Part shown: piece after piece, positions 1-7,503 of the stretch
Layout of the letters: every line of letters begins with the position of its first letter
Numbering within the stretch: position 1 is the first letter of the stretch
DNA from: an uncultured bacterium
Lineage (GTDB): Bacteria; Bacteroidota; Bacteroidia; Bacteroidales; Rikenellaceae
DNA length: 64,000 bases
Assembly: GCA_905214725.1 (NCBI GenBank)
Contig: CAJMNH010000007.1
Span: forward strand, 52,978 to 116,977
Reading direction: 5' to 3'
Position numbers and translations under genes: made by a program
Notes under the pieces: model-generated
What the model saw: only the letters and a program-made list of their open reading frames with translations
What the model was told of the DNA's origin: nothing
Databases searched by the model: none

Positions 1-1
1 C

Positions 2-199
2 GCTCCCGCCGTCACGCCGTCACTGACAGCCGATGAAGAGCGGGTGTTGACGCTACTCGACGACGAACCTCGCTCGCTGGCCGAACTGATGACCGCAAGC
101 GGCCGCGACTATGCAACGCTGAGCGTCCTGCTGATGGGGCTCGAACTCTCGGGCGCACTGCGGCAACTGCCCGGCAGCCGCTATGAAAGAATCCGATAA
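2..199 (+). CDS. dprA: DNA processing protein DprA, C-terminal end only
   Basis: The frame enters from before the window and stops at TAA 197-199, leaving about 65 residues. The tail has the pattern of the small winged-helix domain that closes DprA: a helix with ERVLTLLDDEP, then SLAELMTASG, then LELSGALRQLPGSRYERI, matching the family's 'LELaG.v.rlpGgrY' ending. DprA loads RecA onto incoming single-stranded DNA during transformation; the Rossmann core that would prove the identity is outside the window. tatD begins 16 bases downstream on the same strand, so the two are probably co-transcribed. Seen: the motif and stop. Inferred: the full-length identity. Confidence 0.6.
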   Translation, partial: APAVTPSLTADEERVLTLLDDEPRSLAELMTASGRDYATLSVLLMGLELSGALRQLPGSRYERIR

Positions 200-215
200 A
201 CCGAAGGGAATAAAG

Positions 216-1055
216 ATGAAACTGATCGATACGCATTCGCATATCTACGAACCGGAATTCGACCACGACCGCGAAGCTACGATCGCACGTGCGCATGCCG
301 CCAGCGTTGCGGCGTTGCTGCTGCCGGCCATCGACGCGTCGAGCGACGATCGGCTTTTCGACCTCTGCCGCAACCACCCCGAATCTTGCTTTCCGATGAT
401 AGGGCTGCACCCCACGTCGGTCAACGACAATCCCGCATGGAGCGAGGAGTTGGCCCGCGTGGAGCGTTACCTGCTCGATCCGCCCGAAGGAATCGCACGT
501 TTCTACGGCATCGGCGAGATCGGCTTGGATTACTATTGGAGCGATGCGTTCGTCGCCCAACAGACCGAAGCGTTCGTCGCCCAGCTGCGGCTGGCCGCGC
601 GGCATGATCTTCCCGTGGCCATTCATACCCGTGCGGCGTGGGACGACATGTGCCGGATCATCGAAGCCGAAACGAAGAGCGCCCGCGAAAACGGATTGCG
701 GCTGCGGGGCGTTTTCCACGCCTTTTCGGAGGAGACGCCCACCTTCGAGCGGCTGAGCGGCTGCGGCGATTTCTATTTCGGCATCGGCGGCACGGTGACG
801 TTCAAAAAGAGCAAACTGGCCGAAACGGTTCGCACGATGCCGCTCGAACGGATCGTGCTGGAAACCGACTGTCCCTACCTGACGCCTGCGCCCCATCGCG
901 GACAACGCAACGAATCGGCTTATGTGCGCTTCGTCTGCGACAAAGTCGCCGAACTCAAAGGGCTCGCCGCCGAAGCGGTCGCCGCCGCGACGACGGCCAA
1001 TGCCGAAGCGTTGTTCGGCATACGCCCGACAACAGCGACGGAAGTTACCCAATAA
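216..1055 (+). CDS. tatD: TatD family metal-dependent hydrolase/DNase
   Basis: A 279-residue TIM-barrel hydrolase of the TatD family, which uses two metal ions and has 3'-5' nuclease activity in its best-studied members. Metal-ligand motifs are present in the usual order: DTHSHIYEPEF near the N-terminus, GIGEIGLDYYW about residue 95, a histidine in AIHTRAAWDDM, a histidine in FHAFSEE and the terminal ETDCPYLTP. An ATG 33 bases upstream (183) is in frame, but that extension overlaps dprA and lies before the conserved start; ATG 216, preceded by GGGAATAAAG, fits the family. The length is normal. Cytoplasmic. Which TatD paralogue (TatD, YcfH or YjjV) it matches cannot be told by eye. Confidence 0.9.
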   Translation: MKLIDTHSHIYEPEFDHDREATIARAHAASVAALLLPAIDASSDDRLFDLCRNHPESCFPMIGLHPTSVNDNPAWSEELARVERYLLDPPEGIARFYGIGEIGLDYYWSDAFVAQQTEAFVAQLRLAARHDLPVAIHTRAAWDDMCRIIEAETKSARENGLRLRGVFHAFSEETPTFERLSGCGDFYFGIGGTVTFKKSKLAETVRTMPLERIVLETDCPYLTPAPHRGQRNESAYVRFVCDKVAELKGLAAEAVAAATTANAEALFGIRPTTATEVTQ

Positions 1056-1071
1056 TGATCGCATAACAACA

Positions 1072-1374
1072 ATGAAAAGGATAAAGATTACGGTCATCCG
1101 CAAGGTCTGCCATCGGGATTTGATCGAACGCTACGAAAACCCGATCGATCATGCATGCGACATGCACGAAGGGCAGGTCTTCATCGCCGACGGCTGGCAG
1201 CGACCCGACGGGATGTGCGACAGCGCGTGGCAGACGCTCTCGCCGTTCGTCATGACATTGGCGCACGGCGGAACGAACCTCTACGACGGCTGGATGAAGA
1301 ATCCCGCTTCGGCAATGATTTCGTGCAACGACGGCTTCCGGCCCGTGAGTTTCCTGATAGAAACCTTAGATTAA
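1072..1374 (+). CDS. TIGR04076 family small protein
   Basis: A 100-residue cytoplasmic protein. The order KITVIRKVCHRDL, then C-D-M-H-E-G, then GMCDSAWQTLSPFVMTLAHGG, then ISCNDGFRPVSFLIE is that of the TIGR04076 family, whose members have conserved cysteines before and within the 'C..AW..L.P....L..GG' stretch. The function of the family is unknown; the cysteines suggest metal or redox chemistry, which is inference. It starts 16 bases after tatD and is followed 15 bases later by ansA, so tatD, this gene and ansA look like one transcription unit. An upstream in-frame start inside tatD was rejected because it only adds sequence overlapping tatD. Confidence 0.7.
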   Translation: MKRIKITVIRKVCHRDLIERYENPIDHACDMHEGQVFIADGWQRPDGMCDSAWQTLSPFVMTLAHGGTNLYDGWMKNPASAMISCNDGFRPVSFLIETLD

Positions 1375-1389
1375 AAAGGTAAAAACGAT

Positions 1390-2430
1390 ATGCTTTCATC
1401 CATCCTCATCATCTATACAGGCGGAACGATCGGCATGAAAACCGATCCCGCCACAGGCGCGCTCGTGCCGTTCGACTTCAACGGCATCTACGACGAGTTC
1501 CCCGCGATCCGTTCGCTTCGGGTGCACATCGACGTGAAGTCGCTCACGCCGATCATCGACTCGTCGAACGTCACCCCCGCGCTCTGGCTCCATCTGGCGG
1601 AACTGATCCGCGACAATTATGCGCGCTACGACGGATTCGTCGTCCTGCACGGCACGGATACGATGTCCTACACCGCCTCGGCGCTGAGTTTTCTGCTGGA
1701 AAATCTCGCCAAGCCGGTCGTCTTCACCGGAAGCCAGATTCCGATCGGCGTGCTGCGCACCGACGGCCGCGAAAATCTGATTACAGCCATCGAGATCGCG
1801 GCGGCCCGCGACGCGAAAGGGCCGCTCGTACCGGAGGTGTCGCTCTATTTCCAGAACCAACTGTTCCGCGCCAACCGCACCGTCAAGCAGAGCGCCGAGG
1901 AGTTTGCGGCGTTCCGATCCTACAACTATCCGGCGCTGGCCGAAGTGGGCGTCAACATCACCTATCACCGCGACTGCATCCGCCGGCCGACGCACCCCGA
2001 CGCCGAACTGCGGATCGCCGCCGCATTGGACGATCGCGTGCTGGTCGTCAAGCTCTTCCCCGGCATTCGGGAACAGATGCTTCGCGCCATGCTCTCGATC
2101 GAGGGTTTGCAGGCCGTCGTACTGGAGACCTACGGCGCCGGCAACGCTCCGACGGCTCCCGAATTCATCCGCACCGTACGCGAAGCCGTCGAACGGGGCG
2201 TGATCGTGATGAACGTCACGCAATGCAGCGGCGGCAGAGTAGCCATGGAGCTCTATGAAACCGGTCGGCAGTTGCAGGAGTCCGGCGTCATCTGCGGACA
2301 TGACATCACCACCGAAGCGGCCGTTGCCAAGTTGATGTACGTATTGGGGCAAAACCTCTCCGCAGCACAGAGGCAACAGCTTCTGCGACGTTCGCTGCGC
2401 GGAGAATTTACCGACGACGGCATTGCATAA
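1390..2430 (+). CDS. ansA: Type I L-asparaginase
   Basis: Hydrolyses L-asparagine to aspartate and ammonia. The 346-residue protein has both asparaginase signatures: YTGGTIGMK at the N-terminus with the nucleophilic threonine, and LHGTDTMSYTASALSFLL about residue 85 with the second Thr-Asp pair. A lysine follows in the NLAKPVVFTGSQ stretch, as in the family. No signal peptide, so this is the cytoplasmic, lower-affinity type I enzyme rather than the periplasmic type II. It closes the tatD-TIGR04076-ansA run. A 284-base AT-rich gap separates it from exbB; that gap contains TATATTTC at 2446-2453, one base off a -7 element, and no clear promoter. Confidence 0.93.
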   Translation: MLSSILIIYTGGTIGMKTDPATGALVPFDFNGIYDEFPAIRSLRVHIDVKSLTPIIDSSNVTPALWLHLAELIRDNYARYDGFVVLHGTDTMSYTASALSFLLENLAKPVVFTGSQIPIGVLRTDGRENLITAIEIAAARDAKGPLVPEVSLYFQNQLFRANRTVKQSAEEFAAFRSYNYPALAEVGVNITYHRDCIRRPTHPDAELRIAAALDDRVLVVKLFPGIREQMLRAMLSIEGLQAVVLETYGAGNAPTAPEFIRTVREAVERGVIVMNVTQCSGGRVAMELYETGRQLQESGVICGHDITTEAAVAKLMYVLGQNLSAAQRQQLLRRSLRGEFTDDGIA

Positions 2431-2714
2431 ACCGATTTTTTTTTCTATATTTCGCACAGTTTAGCTCCCGAAACGAATGACACGCAGGTTGCAAAACAGA
2501 CGAAAAGCAAGGCAAATTATTGACTCTCAGATTTTTGTCATGCAGGTTTGTTGTGTGATGCGAAACTTGTCGAAAACCGGAGAACCGGCGTATTTCGGAC
2601 GGCGGCAGACGAAAAATGAAAAATAATTGAAAATAATTAACGGAAAGAGACCGGAAACCGAACTTAAAACAATAGAAAAAAACACTAAACAAATTTTATT
2701 AATTAATTAATCGT

Positions 2715-3503
2715 ATGAAAAAACTTTTTTTGATTCTGTCAGTGGCCATGTTCTCGCTTGGCACTGTTGATGCCTTCGCTCAGGATAACGCAAACGAAGG
2801 AGCCGCAACCGAGGAGGTAGCCGTAGCCGAGACGACGACTGTCGCTGCCGATGCCGAAGCCACGATCGCCGGCGAGTCGATGCACCACGTGATGATGCAG
2901 AAGTTCCTCGAGGGCGGTTGGGAATGGATGCTTCCGGTGCTCCTCTGCTTGGTAATCGGTCTGGCTATCGCCATCGAGCGTATTCTCTACCTGACGCTCT
3001 CGACCATCAACTCGAAGAAATTCCTCGCACAGATCGAAGAGGCGCTCAAGAACGGCGGCGTGGACGCAGCCATGGAGGTTGCTCGCAACACCCGCGGTCC
3101 GATCGCTTCGATCTACTATCAGGGTCTGTCGCGTTACAACCAAGGTCTCGACGCCGTTGAGAAGTCGGTCGTATCGTACGGCTCGGTTCAGACGGGTCTG
3201 ATGGAGTCGGGTCTGTCGTGGATCGGTCTGTTCATCGCTCTGTCGCCGATGTTGGGATTCATGGGTACCGTTGTCGGCATGATCGCGGCGTTCGACGCCA
3301 TTCAGGCAGCCGGCGATATCTCCCCGACTCTCGTCGCAGGTGGTATCAAGGTCGCTCTGTTGACTACTCTTATGGGTCTTATCGCCGCCGTTATTCTCCA
3401 GCTGTTCTACAACTACATCGTAGCCAAGATCGACAGCCTCGTAAACGAGATGGAGGATACTTCGATCGTCCTGATGGACATGCTGACGGCATACAAGAAA
3501 TAA
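2715..3503 (+). CDS. exbB: ExbB/TolQ/MotA family proton channel
   Basis: A 262-residue inner-membrane protein, the channel half of the motor that couples proton flow to outer-membrane work (TonB-dependent transport or a Tol-like system). It begins with an apparent signal peptide (MKKLFLILSVAMFSLGTVDA) and an acidic linker. The first membrane helix is about residues 75-95 (MLPVLLCLVIGLAIAIERIL). The MotA/TolQ signature follows: GLSWIGLFIALSPMLGFMGTVVGMIAAFDAI and GGIKVALLTTLMGLIAAV give helices two and three. A cleavable leader ahead of ExbB is seen in Bacteroidetes members. It heads an operon with a small membrane protein and two ExbD proteins. No tonB lies next to it. Confidence 0.9.
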   Translation: MKKLFLILSVAMFSLGTVDAFAQDNANEGAATEEVAVAETTTVAADAEATIAGESMHHVMMQKFLEGGWEWMLPVLLCLVIGLAIAIERILYLTLSTINSKKFLAQIEEALKNGGVDAAMEVARNTRGPIASIYYQGLSRYNQGLDAVEKSVVSYGSVQTGLMESGLSWIGLFIALSPMLGFMGTVVGMIAAFDAIQAAGDISPTLVAGGIKVALLTTLMGLIAAVILQLFYNYIVAKIDSLVNEMEDTSIVLMDMLTAYKK

Positions 3504-3535
3504 TCAAGACCTGTTTTAAGAGTTAACCGAAAATT

Positions 3536-3955
3536 ATGAAAAAGATATTGAACATATTGCTGGGTGCGCTGATGGCCATCACGGTGGTAATGATGGCTTA
3601 CGCCATCTTTACCGGCGGTTCGGACGCAGCGATCAGCGCGAACCTCGTTTGGGGTTACGTTCTGATGGTACTGGCTATCTGCTCGGTGATCTTCTGCGCC
3701 GTATACGGCATGATGAAGAATCCGGCCGGAGTCAAGGGGACTCTGCTTTCGATCGGCCTGATGGTCGTCGTCGTGCTCGTCTCCTACTTCGTTGCTGCGG
3801 GCAAGGATATCCAGATCCCGAATTTCGCCGACGGCGGATACTTTTCGCACTCTGAGACGGTGATTGCCGACAGCAGCATTCTCGTGGCCTACATCGCCAT
3901 GGCAGCAGCCGTAGTGGCAGCGCTCTATTCGGAGGTCGCAAAATTATTCAAATAA
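3536..3955 (+). CDS. Small polytopic membrane protein of the ExbB/ExbD operon
   Basis: A 139-residue protein with about four predicted membrane spans: residues 4-24, about 38-60, 68-88 and a C-terminal span ending EVAKLFK. The third and fourth are separated by a soluble loop (about 90-115). It resembles no family I can name. It lies between exbB (32 bases before) and the first exbD (14 bases after), so it is very probably made with the motor and may be a structural partner; that role is inference from position only. Insertion of an extra membrane protein between ExbB and ExbD is a pattern I associate with Bacteroidetes operons. Confidence 0.75.
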   Translation: MKKILNILLGALMAITVVMMAYAIFTGGSDAAISANLVWGYVLMVLAICSVIFCAVYGMMKNPAGVKGTLLSIGLMVVVVLVSYFVAAGKDIQIPNFADGGYFSHSETVIADSSILVAYIAMAAAVVAALYSEVAKLFK

Positions 3956-3969
3956 GAGAGGAGTAAACA

Positions 3970-4569
3970 ATGGCAGGAGATAAAAGAAAAATACAGGAGA
4001 TCAATGCCGGTTCAATGGCCGACATCGCCTTCTTGCTGCTGATTTTCTTCCTTGTCGCCACCACCATGAATACGGATACGGGTCTGATGCGCGTGTTGCC
4101 GCCGATGCCCGATCCCAACCAGAAACAAGATGATGTCAAGGTGAAGGAACGTAACCTTCTGTTGGTATTCGTTTCGAAAGGTAACAACATCATGGCAGGC
4201 GGTCAGCAGATGGACATCCATCAGCTGAAAGACAAAGCCAAGGAGTTTATCCTCAATCCGCTGGACGACGAGAACCTTCCCGAAAAAGAGGCGAAGGAGT
4301 TCGATCTTCCCGACGGCAGCAAATGGACCTACCCCGTCAGTTCGGGCGTGATCTCCCTCCAGACGGACCGCGGTACCAGTTACGAGACCTACATCATGGT
4401 GCAGAACGAGTTGACGCGAGCATTCAACGAGGTGCGTAACGAAGTTGCGATGAAGAAGTTCGGAGTGAAATTCGAAGATCTGAACGAAGATCAGCGAAAT
4501 GTATTAACCAAGGCGGTTCCGCTGAAGATCTCGGAGGCCGAGCCGCGTAACGTGGGAGGAAAGAAGTAA
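3970..4569 (+). CDS. exbD: ExbD/TolR family biopolymer transport protein (first copy)
   Basis: A 199-residue single-span protein. The N-terminal SMADIAFLLLIFFLVATTM is the ExbD/TolR membrane helix with its essential proton-carrying aspartate. The rest is periplasmic and longer than E. coli ExbD (about 140 residues); an insertion of about 40 residues rich in charged amino acids lies around residues 80-130 (KAKEFILNPLDDENLPEKEAKEF). The stop codon overlaps the next start as TAATG (TAA 4567-4569, ATG 4569), which suggests translational coupling of the two ExbD proteins. In known systems ExbB and ExbD form the inner-membrane motor. Confidence 0.9.
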   Translation: MAGDKRKIQEINAGSMADIAFLLLIFFLVATTMNTDTGLMRVLPPMPDPNQKQDDVKVKERNLLLVFVSKGNNIMAGGQQMDIHQLKDKAKEFILNPLDDENLPEKEAKEFDLPDGSKWTYPVSSGVISLQTDRGTSYETYIMVQNELTRAFNEVRNEVAMKKFGVKFEDLNEDQRNVLTKAVPLKISEAEPRNVGGKK

Positions 4570-5039
4570 TGGCAGTAATGAAAAAGAAGGGCAACAAAGG
4601 ATTGCCCCCGATCTCGACGGCATCGCTTCCCGACGTGATCTTCATGATCCTGTTCTTCTTCATGGTCTCGACCACGATGCGCGATCAGGAGCTATTGGTT
4701 CGCTACAAGCTTCCGACCGCAACCGAGGTACAGAAACTGGAGAAGAAATCGCTTGTCAGCTTCATCCACATCGGCCAGCCTACGCCGGCGATGCAGAAGA
4801 AGTTCGGCACCGCGCCCCGTATCCAGCTCAACGACTCGTACCGTACGGAGAAGGATATTCTGGATTTCATCGCAGCCGAGCGCGATAAGCTCAGCGAGTC
4901 GGACCGTGCGCTGATGACCGTATGTCTGAAGGCCGACGACGCGACGAAGATGGGTATCATCACCGACGTAAAGCAGGAACTTCGTCGGGCGAACGCCCTG
5001 AAGCTTTCCTACGCGGCTTCGAAGTCGATGGGATATTAA
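4569..5039 (+). CDS. exbD: ExbD/TolR family biopolymer transport protein (second copy)
   Basis: A 156-residue ExbD paralogue. The membrane helix reads SLPDVIFMILFFFMVSTTM, again with the single essential aspartate, followed by a shorter periplasmic part. The start overlaps the stop of the first exbD by one base. The two copies have diverged clearly in the soluble part, so they are paralogues rather than a recent duplication and may form a mixed ExbD pair in one motor (inference). A strong rho-independent terminator follows at 5061-5094 and closes the operon. Confidence 0.9.
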   Translation: MAVMKKKGNKGLPPISTASLPDVIFMILFFFMVSTTMRDQELLVRYKLPTATEVQKLEKKSLVSFIHIGQPTPAMQKKFGTAPRIQLNDSYRTEKDILDFIAAERDKLSESDRALMTVCLKADDATKMGIITDVKQELRRANALKLSYAASKSMGY

Positions 5040-5060
5040 TTCCCTGATTATACATGTAAA

Positions 5061-5094
5061 ACGATCCGATGCAATGCATCGGATCGTTTTTTTT
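5061..5094 (+). terminator. Terminator of the exb operon
   Basis: A perfect 13-bp inverted repeat (ACGATCCGATGCA, one-base centre, then its complement) is followed by a run of eight T on the plus strand. It starts 21 bases after the exbD stop. The minus strand also has a short T tract, so it could work both ways. Confidence 0.9.
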
Positions 5095-5119
5095 ATCGCG
5101 GAGAATAAGGGGATCAACC

Positions 5120-5310
5120 GGATTACATATAAATATACCAAGAGCACACACACCTAAATCGGGTTGAATGACCAGACCGCAAGTCTCCTCCTCGGAGGTG
5201 TGTGTGTGGCGGCTGGGCAAAGCCCGTATAAGCGGTACGTGCACCCGCCTGCCTGCCGCAGTTAGGGGAGAGTCAGATTTATAAATGCGGCCACGAGCCG
5301 CGAACAACGA
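5120..5310. ncRNA. Possible structured RNA in the gap after exbD
   Basis: The 427-base gap between exbD and the next gene is not AT-rich like other gaps here and has no convincing ORF. It holds several nested or adjacent stems: 5145-5155 with 5196-5206 (CACACACACCT and its complement, 11 bp), 5215-5218 with 5222-5225, 5208-5212 with 5245-5249, and 5287-5291 with 5297-5301. Both ends of the gap are marked by terminators (5061-5094 and 5411-5440). I found no exact promoter on either strand, so direction is open. Families to compare are 6S RNA and the Bacteroidales-1 motif; I could not recognise either by eye. Confidence 0.3.
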
Positions 5311-5410
5311 CATGCGGAAACGAAAATCGCATCAAACGTTTGGCGCATGAAAGTATATATTACCGAATCGACAGCGTCGAGACGAGACGGGCCCCTAATC
5401 GGCTCTGCCG

Positions 5411-5440
5411 AAAAAAAGCTGCGGGATCCTCTTCCGCAGC
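5411..5440 (-). terminator. Terminator of the repeat-protein gene
   Basis: Read on the minus strand, a 7-bp stem (GCTGCGG ... CCGCAGC, 5418-5424 with 5434-5440) is followed by seven T (5411-5417). It lies about 25 bases after the stop of the minus-strand gene at 5467. Confidence 0.8.
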
Positions 5441-5466
5441 CTTTTCGGGCAAGTCGATGAATTTCA

Positions 5467-6750
5467 TCAGAAGAACAACGCCTGCGAATCGCTGATCACG
5501 ATCAACCGGTCGCCCGCCTGCATCGCCCGAGCGATCTCCTCGCCGCCCTTAGTGATGGTGCAGAACGCCGAATCGGTATCGTCGACCCGTTTGACCCGTA
5601 ACTTCCCGACCGGCTGGCGAGTTGCAACGCCCTGCATGGGAACCACCTCGTAAACCAAGAACAAGTCGCCGGGACGAACGCCCATTCGGGTTCCCGCATG
5701 AATATAGCACTCCTTGATCTTCCCGCGTTTGTTGGCCGGCCCGACTTGCAGGATCTCCGTTTCGAACTTGAAATTATTATCCAGAAAATAAACCAGCTGA
5801 CCGGCGAGCGAATTGAATGTCGCCGCATCGGCCTCTTCCGCTTTCACGCCCTCGCCCACGAGGTTATATGAGCGCGTCTCCAATTGCGTTGCGGTCGCCA
5901 GATCGTAGCCCGTCAGAACAAGCCGGATTGCCGATTTGAACCCCTCCTTGTCCGCGCGGGTTCGGGCATGTGCGATCTTATATTCCGAGACGATCCCCGT
6001 TATCACGTAACGGGCTCCCGAACGGGCCATTGTCGCCATGCGCTGTTCCTGCCACGATACGGGATCGGTCGCCGCTCCGTAAAGCACGCCCGCTCCCGAA
6101 ACGCCGAGTCCGGGAATCGTCGTCGCATCGACCACCTCGTGACGCCCCCGTTCGGTGCAGGCCTGCCCTACGATCTCGCGCAAGGCCATCATATAGGCAA
6201 CCGGCACATCCCGCGTACGACCGAACTCTTCGACCACCAACACCTCTTTCGCCGATTCGGCCTGATCGAAGGTTGCGCTTCGTCCCGAAGTCTCCTCACG
6301 GGGATGGAATGCCGGATCTTCGGCCGGCGGAGAGACGGGGCGAGGGAGGTGCTGCCGGTCGCCGTTGTGAGAGGGAGCCGGAGCGGGACGGCCATATGCG
6401 GGCTGCGCACCTTGACCCACCGGCCCCGAAGAAACCGGACGACCGGACGCAGGCTGTGCGCCCCGACCCACCGGCGGCTCTTCACGATTTCCCGTATGCA
6501 CCGATCCGGCCGGCCGCGCACCGTTCCCGATATTCGCCGGAGCCGGTTCACGAGACGTTGCGCCGGAACCGATTGCAGCAGTCGATCCCGATGTCGCTCC
6601 CGTACCGATCGCTCCCGCAGGAGCGGATTGCGGGGATGCGGGCTCTGCGCCGTTCTCGTTTCGTACGGTCGCTCCCGTGCCGATCTGAGCCATCGACGGG
6701 GCTATCCATGCTGCAAATGCCAATATAAGCAGCGTCTTTCGGATTTTCAT
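5467..6750 (-). CDS. Secreted protein with IGxGA repeats and a CsgG/FlgT-like C-terminal region
   Basis: A 427-residue exported protein; signal peptide MKIRKTLLILAFAAWIAPSMA. Residues about 22-120 form a low-complexity Gly/Ala/Pro-rich region with about six degenerate repeats (IGTGAT, IGTGAT, IGSGAT, IGNGAR, GRGAQP, VGQGAQP). From about residue 165 a globular part begins: VLVVEEFGRTRDV, then a region that looks like the nucleotide-binding-like fold of CsgG/LpoB/FlgT proteins (SGARYVITGIVSEYK). A small beta domain follows (GTRMGVRPGDLFLVYE ... QPVGKLRVKRV ... AGDRL), as in the FlgT C-terminal domain. There is no lipobox cysteine. The assignment rests on fold-level resemblance and is moderate. 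It is followed by a terminator and lies alone. Confidence 0.6.
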   Translation of the reverse strand: MKIRKTLLILAFAAWIAPSMAQIGTGATVRNENGAEPASPQSAPAGAIGTGATSGSTAAIGSGATSREPAPANIGNGARPAGSVHTGNREEPPVGRGAQPASGRPVSSGPVGQGAQPAYGRPAPAPSHNGDRQHLPRPVSPPAEDPAFHPREETSGRSATFDQAESAKEVLVVEEFGRTRDVPVAYMMALREIVGQACTERGRHEVVDATTIPGLGVSGAGVLYGAATDPVSWQEQRMATMARSGARYVITGIVSEYKIAHARTRADKEGFKSAIRLVLTGYDLATATQLETRSYNLVGEGVKAEEADAATFNSLAGQLVYFLDNNFKFETEILQVGPANKRGKIKECYIHAGTRMGVRPGDLFLVYEVVPMQGVATRQPVGKLRVKRVDDTDSAFCTITKGGEEIARAMQAGDRLIVISDSQALFF

Positions 6751-6816
6751 TTCGATTGATTTTTACACGGTAAATTAAAGAAAGCAACGGACTTCCGGCA
6801 ATAACCGGAACTCCGG

Positions 6817-7413
6817 TCAAAAAAGTTCGAGTTGTCCCAATTCGTGGTTGAAGGTCAACCGGTGATAGGGCGTCACGCCGTAACGCCGCACCGCAAGCCG
6901 ATGTTCGCGCGTAGGATACCCCTTGTTTTTCATCCATCCGTACTGGGGATACTCTTCGGCCAGCCGCCGCATATATTCATCGCGGTGGGTCTTGGCCAAT
7001 ACCGAAGCCGCCGCGATATCGGCGTACTTACCGTCGCCTTTGACGATACACTTGTAGGGGATGTCGAGCGTCGTGCGGAACCGGTTGCCGTCGATGGCGA
7101 GAAATTCCGGTCGGACAGTTAGCTCTTCGACGGCTCGACACATCCCCTCGAACGAGGCGTTGAGAATATTGATTTCATCGATCCGTTCGGGCGGAACGGC
7201 CGCAACAGCCCAAGCCACCGCTTCGCGTTCGATCACACTTCTCAACCGGTCGCGGTTGCGCTCGCTCATCTGTTTCGAATCGTTGAGCAGCGGATCATGG
7301 AAATCGGGAGGCAGGATCACCGCCGCGGCAAAGACCGCTCCGGCCAGACAACCTCGGCCCGCCTCGTCGCATCCGGCTTCGATCCGGTCGTATTGATAAC
7401 AGGTTTCCAACAT
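6817..7413 (-). CDS. rnhB: Ribonuclease HII
   Basis: A 198-residue cytoplasmic endonuclease that removes ribonucleotides from DNA and RNA from RNA-DNA hybrids. The RNase HII core is complete: AGCDEAGRGCLAGAVFAAAV with the first two acidic ligands (D and E), LLNDSKQMSERNRD, then FLAIDGNRF with the third aspartate and IVKGDGKYADIAAASVLAKTHRD with the fourth. The reading frame stays open far upstream, but ATG 7413 (MLETCYQYD) gives the usual family length. A -7-like element TAACTTTG reads leftward at 7449-7456. The next gene diverges from the same 90-base gap. Confidence 0.93.
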   Translation of the reverse strand: MLETCYQYDRIEAGCDEAGRGCLAGAVFAAAVILPPDFHDPLLNDSKQMSERNRDRLRSVIEREAVAWAVAAVPPERIDEINILNASFEGMCRAVEELTVRPEFLAIDGNRFRTTLDIPYKCIVKGDGKYADIAAASVLAKTHRDEYMRRLAEEYPQYGWMKNKGYPTREHRLAVRRYGVTPYHRLTFNHELGQLELF

Positions 7414-7463
7414 CTTCCGATTGCCCGATACGTGGATTACGGGTAGAACAAAGTTACGAATTA

Positions 7464-7496
7464 TTTGCAACGATTCGTCATTTTTCGCTACTTTTG
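7464..7496 (+). promoter_or_regulatory. Bacteroidetes-type promoter of the membrane protein gene
   Basis: TTTG at 7464-7467, a 21-base spacer, then TACTTTTG at 7489-7496 match the sigma-ABfr consensus (TTTG and TAnnTTTG). Transcription would begin about base 7502-7504, which is at the ATG of the gene, so the mRNA may be leaderless. Confidence 0.7.
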
Positions 7497-7503
7497 TCTG
7501 CAT

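Noticed and set aside
5143..5210. CACACACA and GTGTGTGT tracts taken as simple dinucleotide repeats.
   Set aside because: The two tracts are exact complements and form one stem, so they are better explained by RNA structure.
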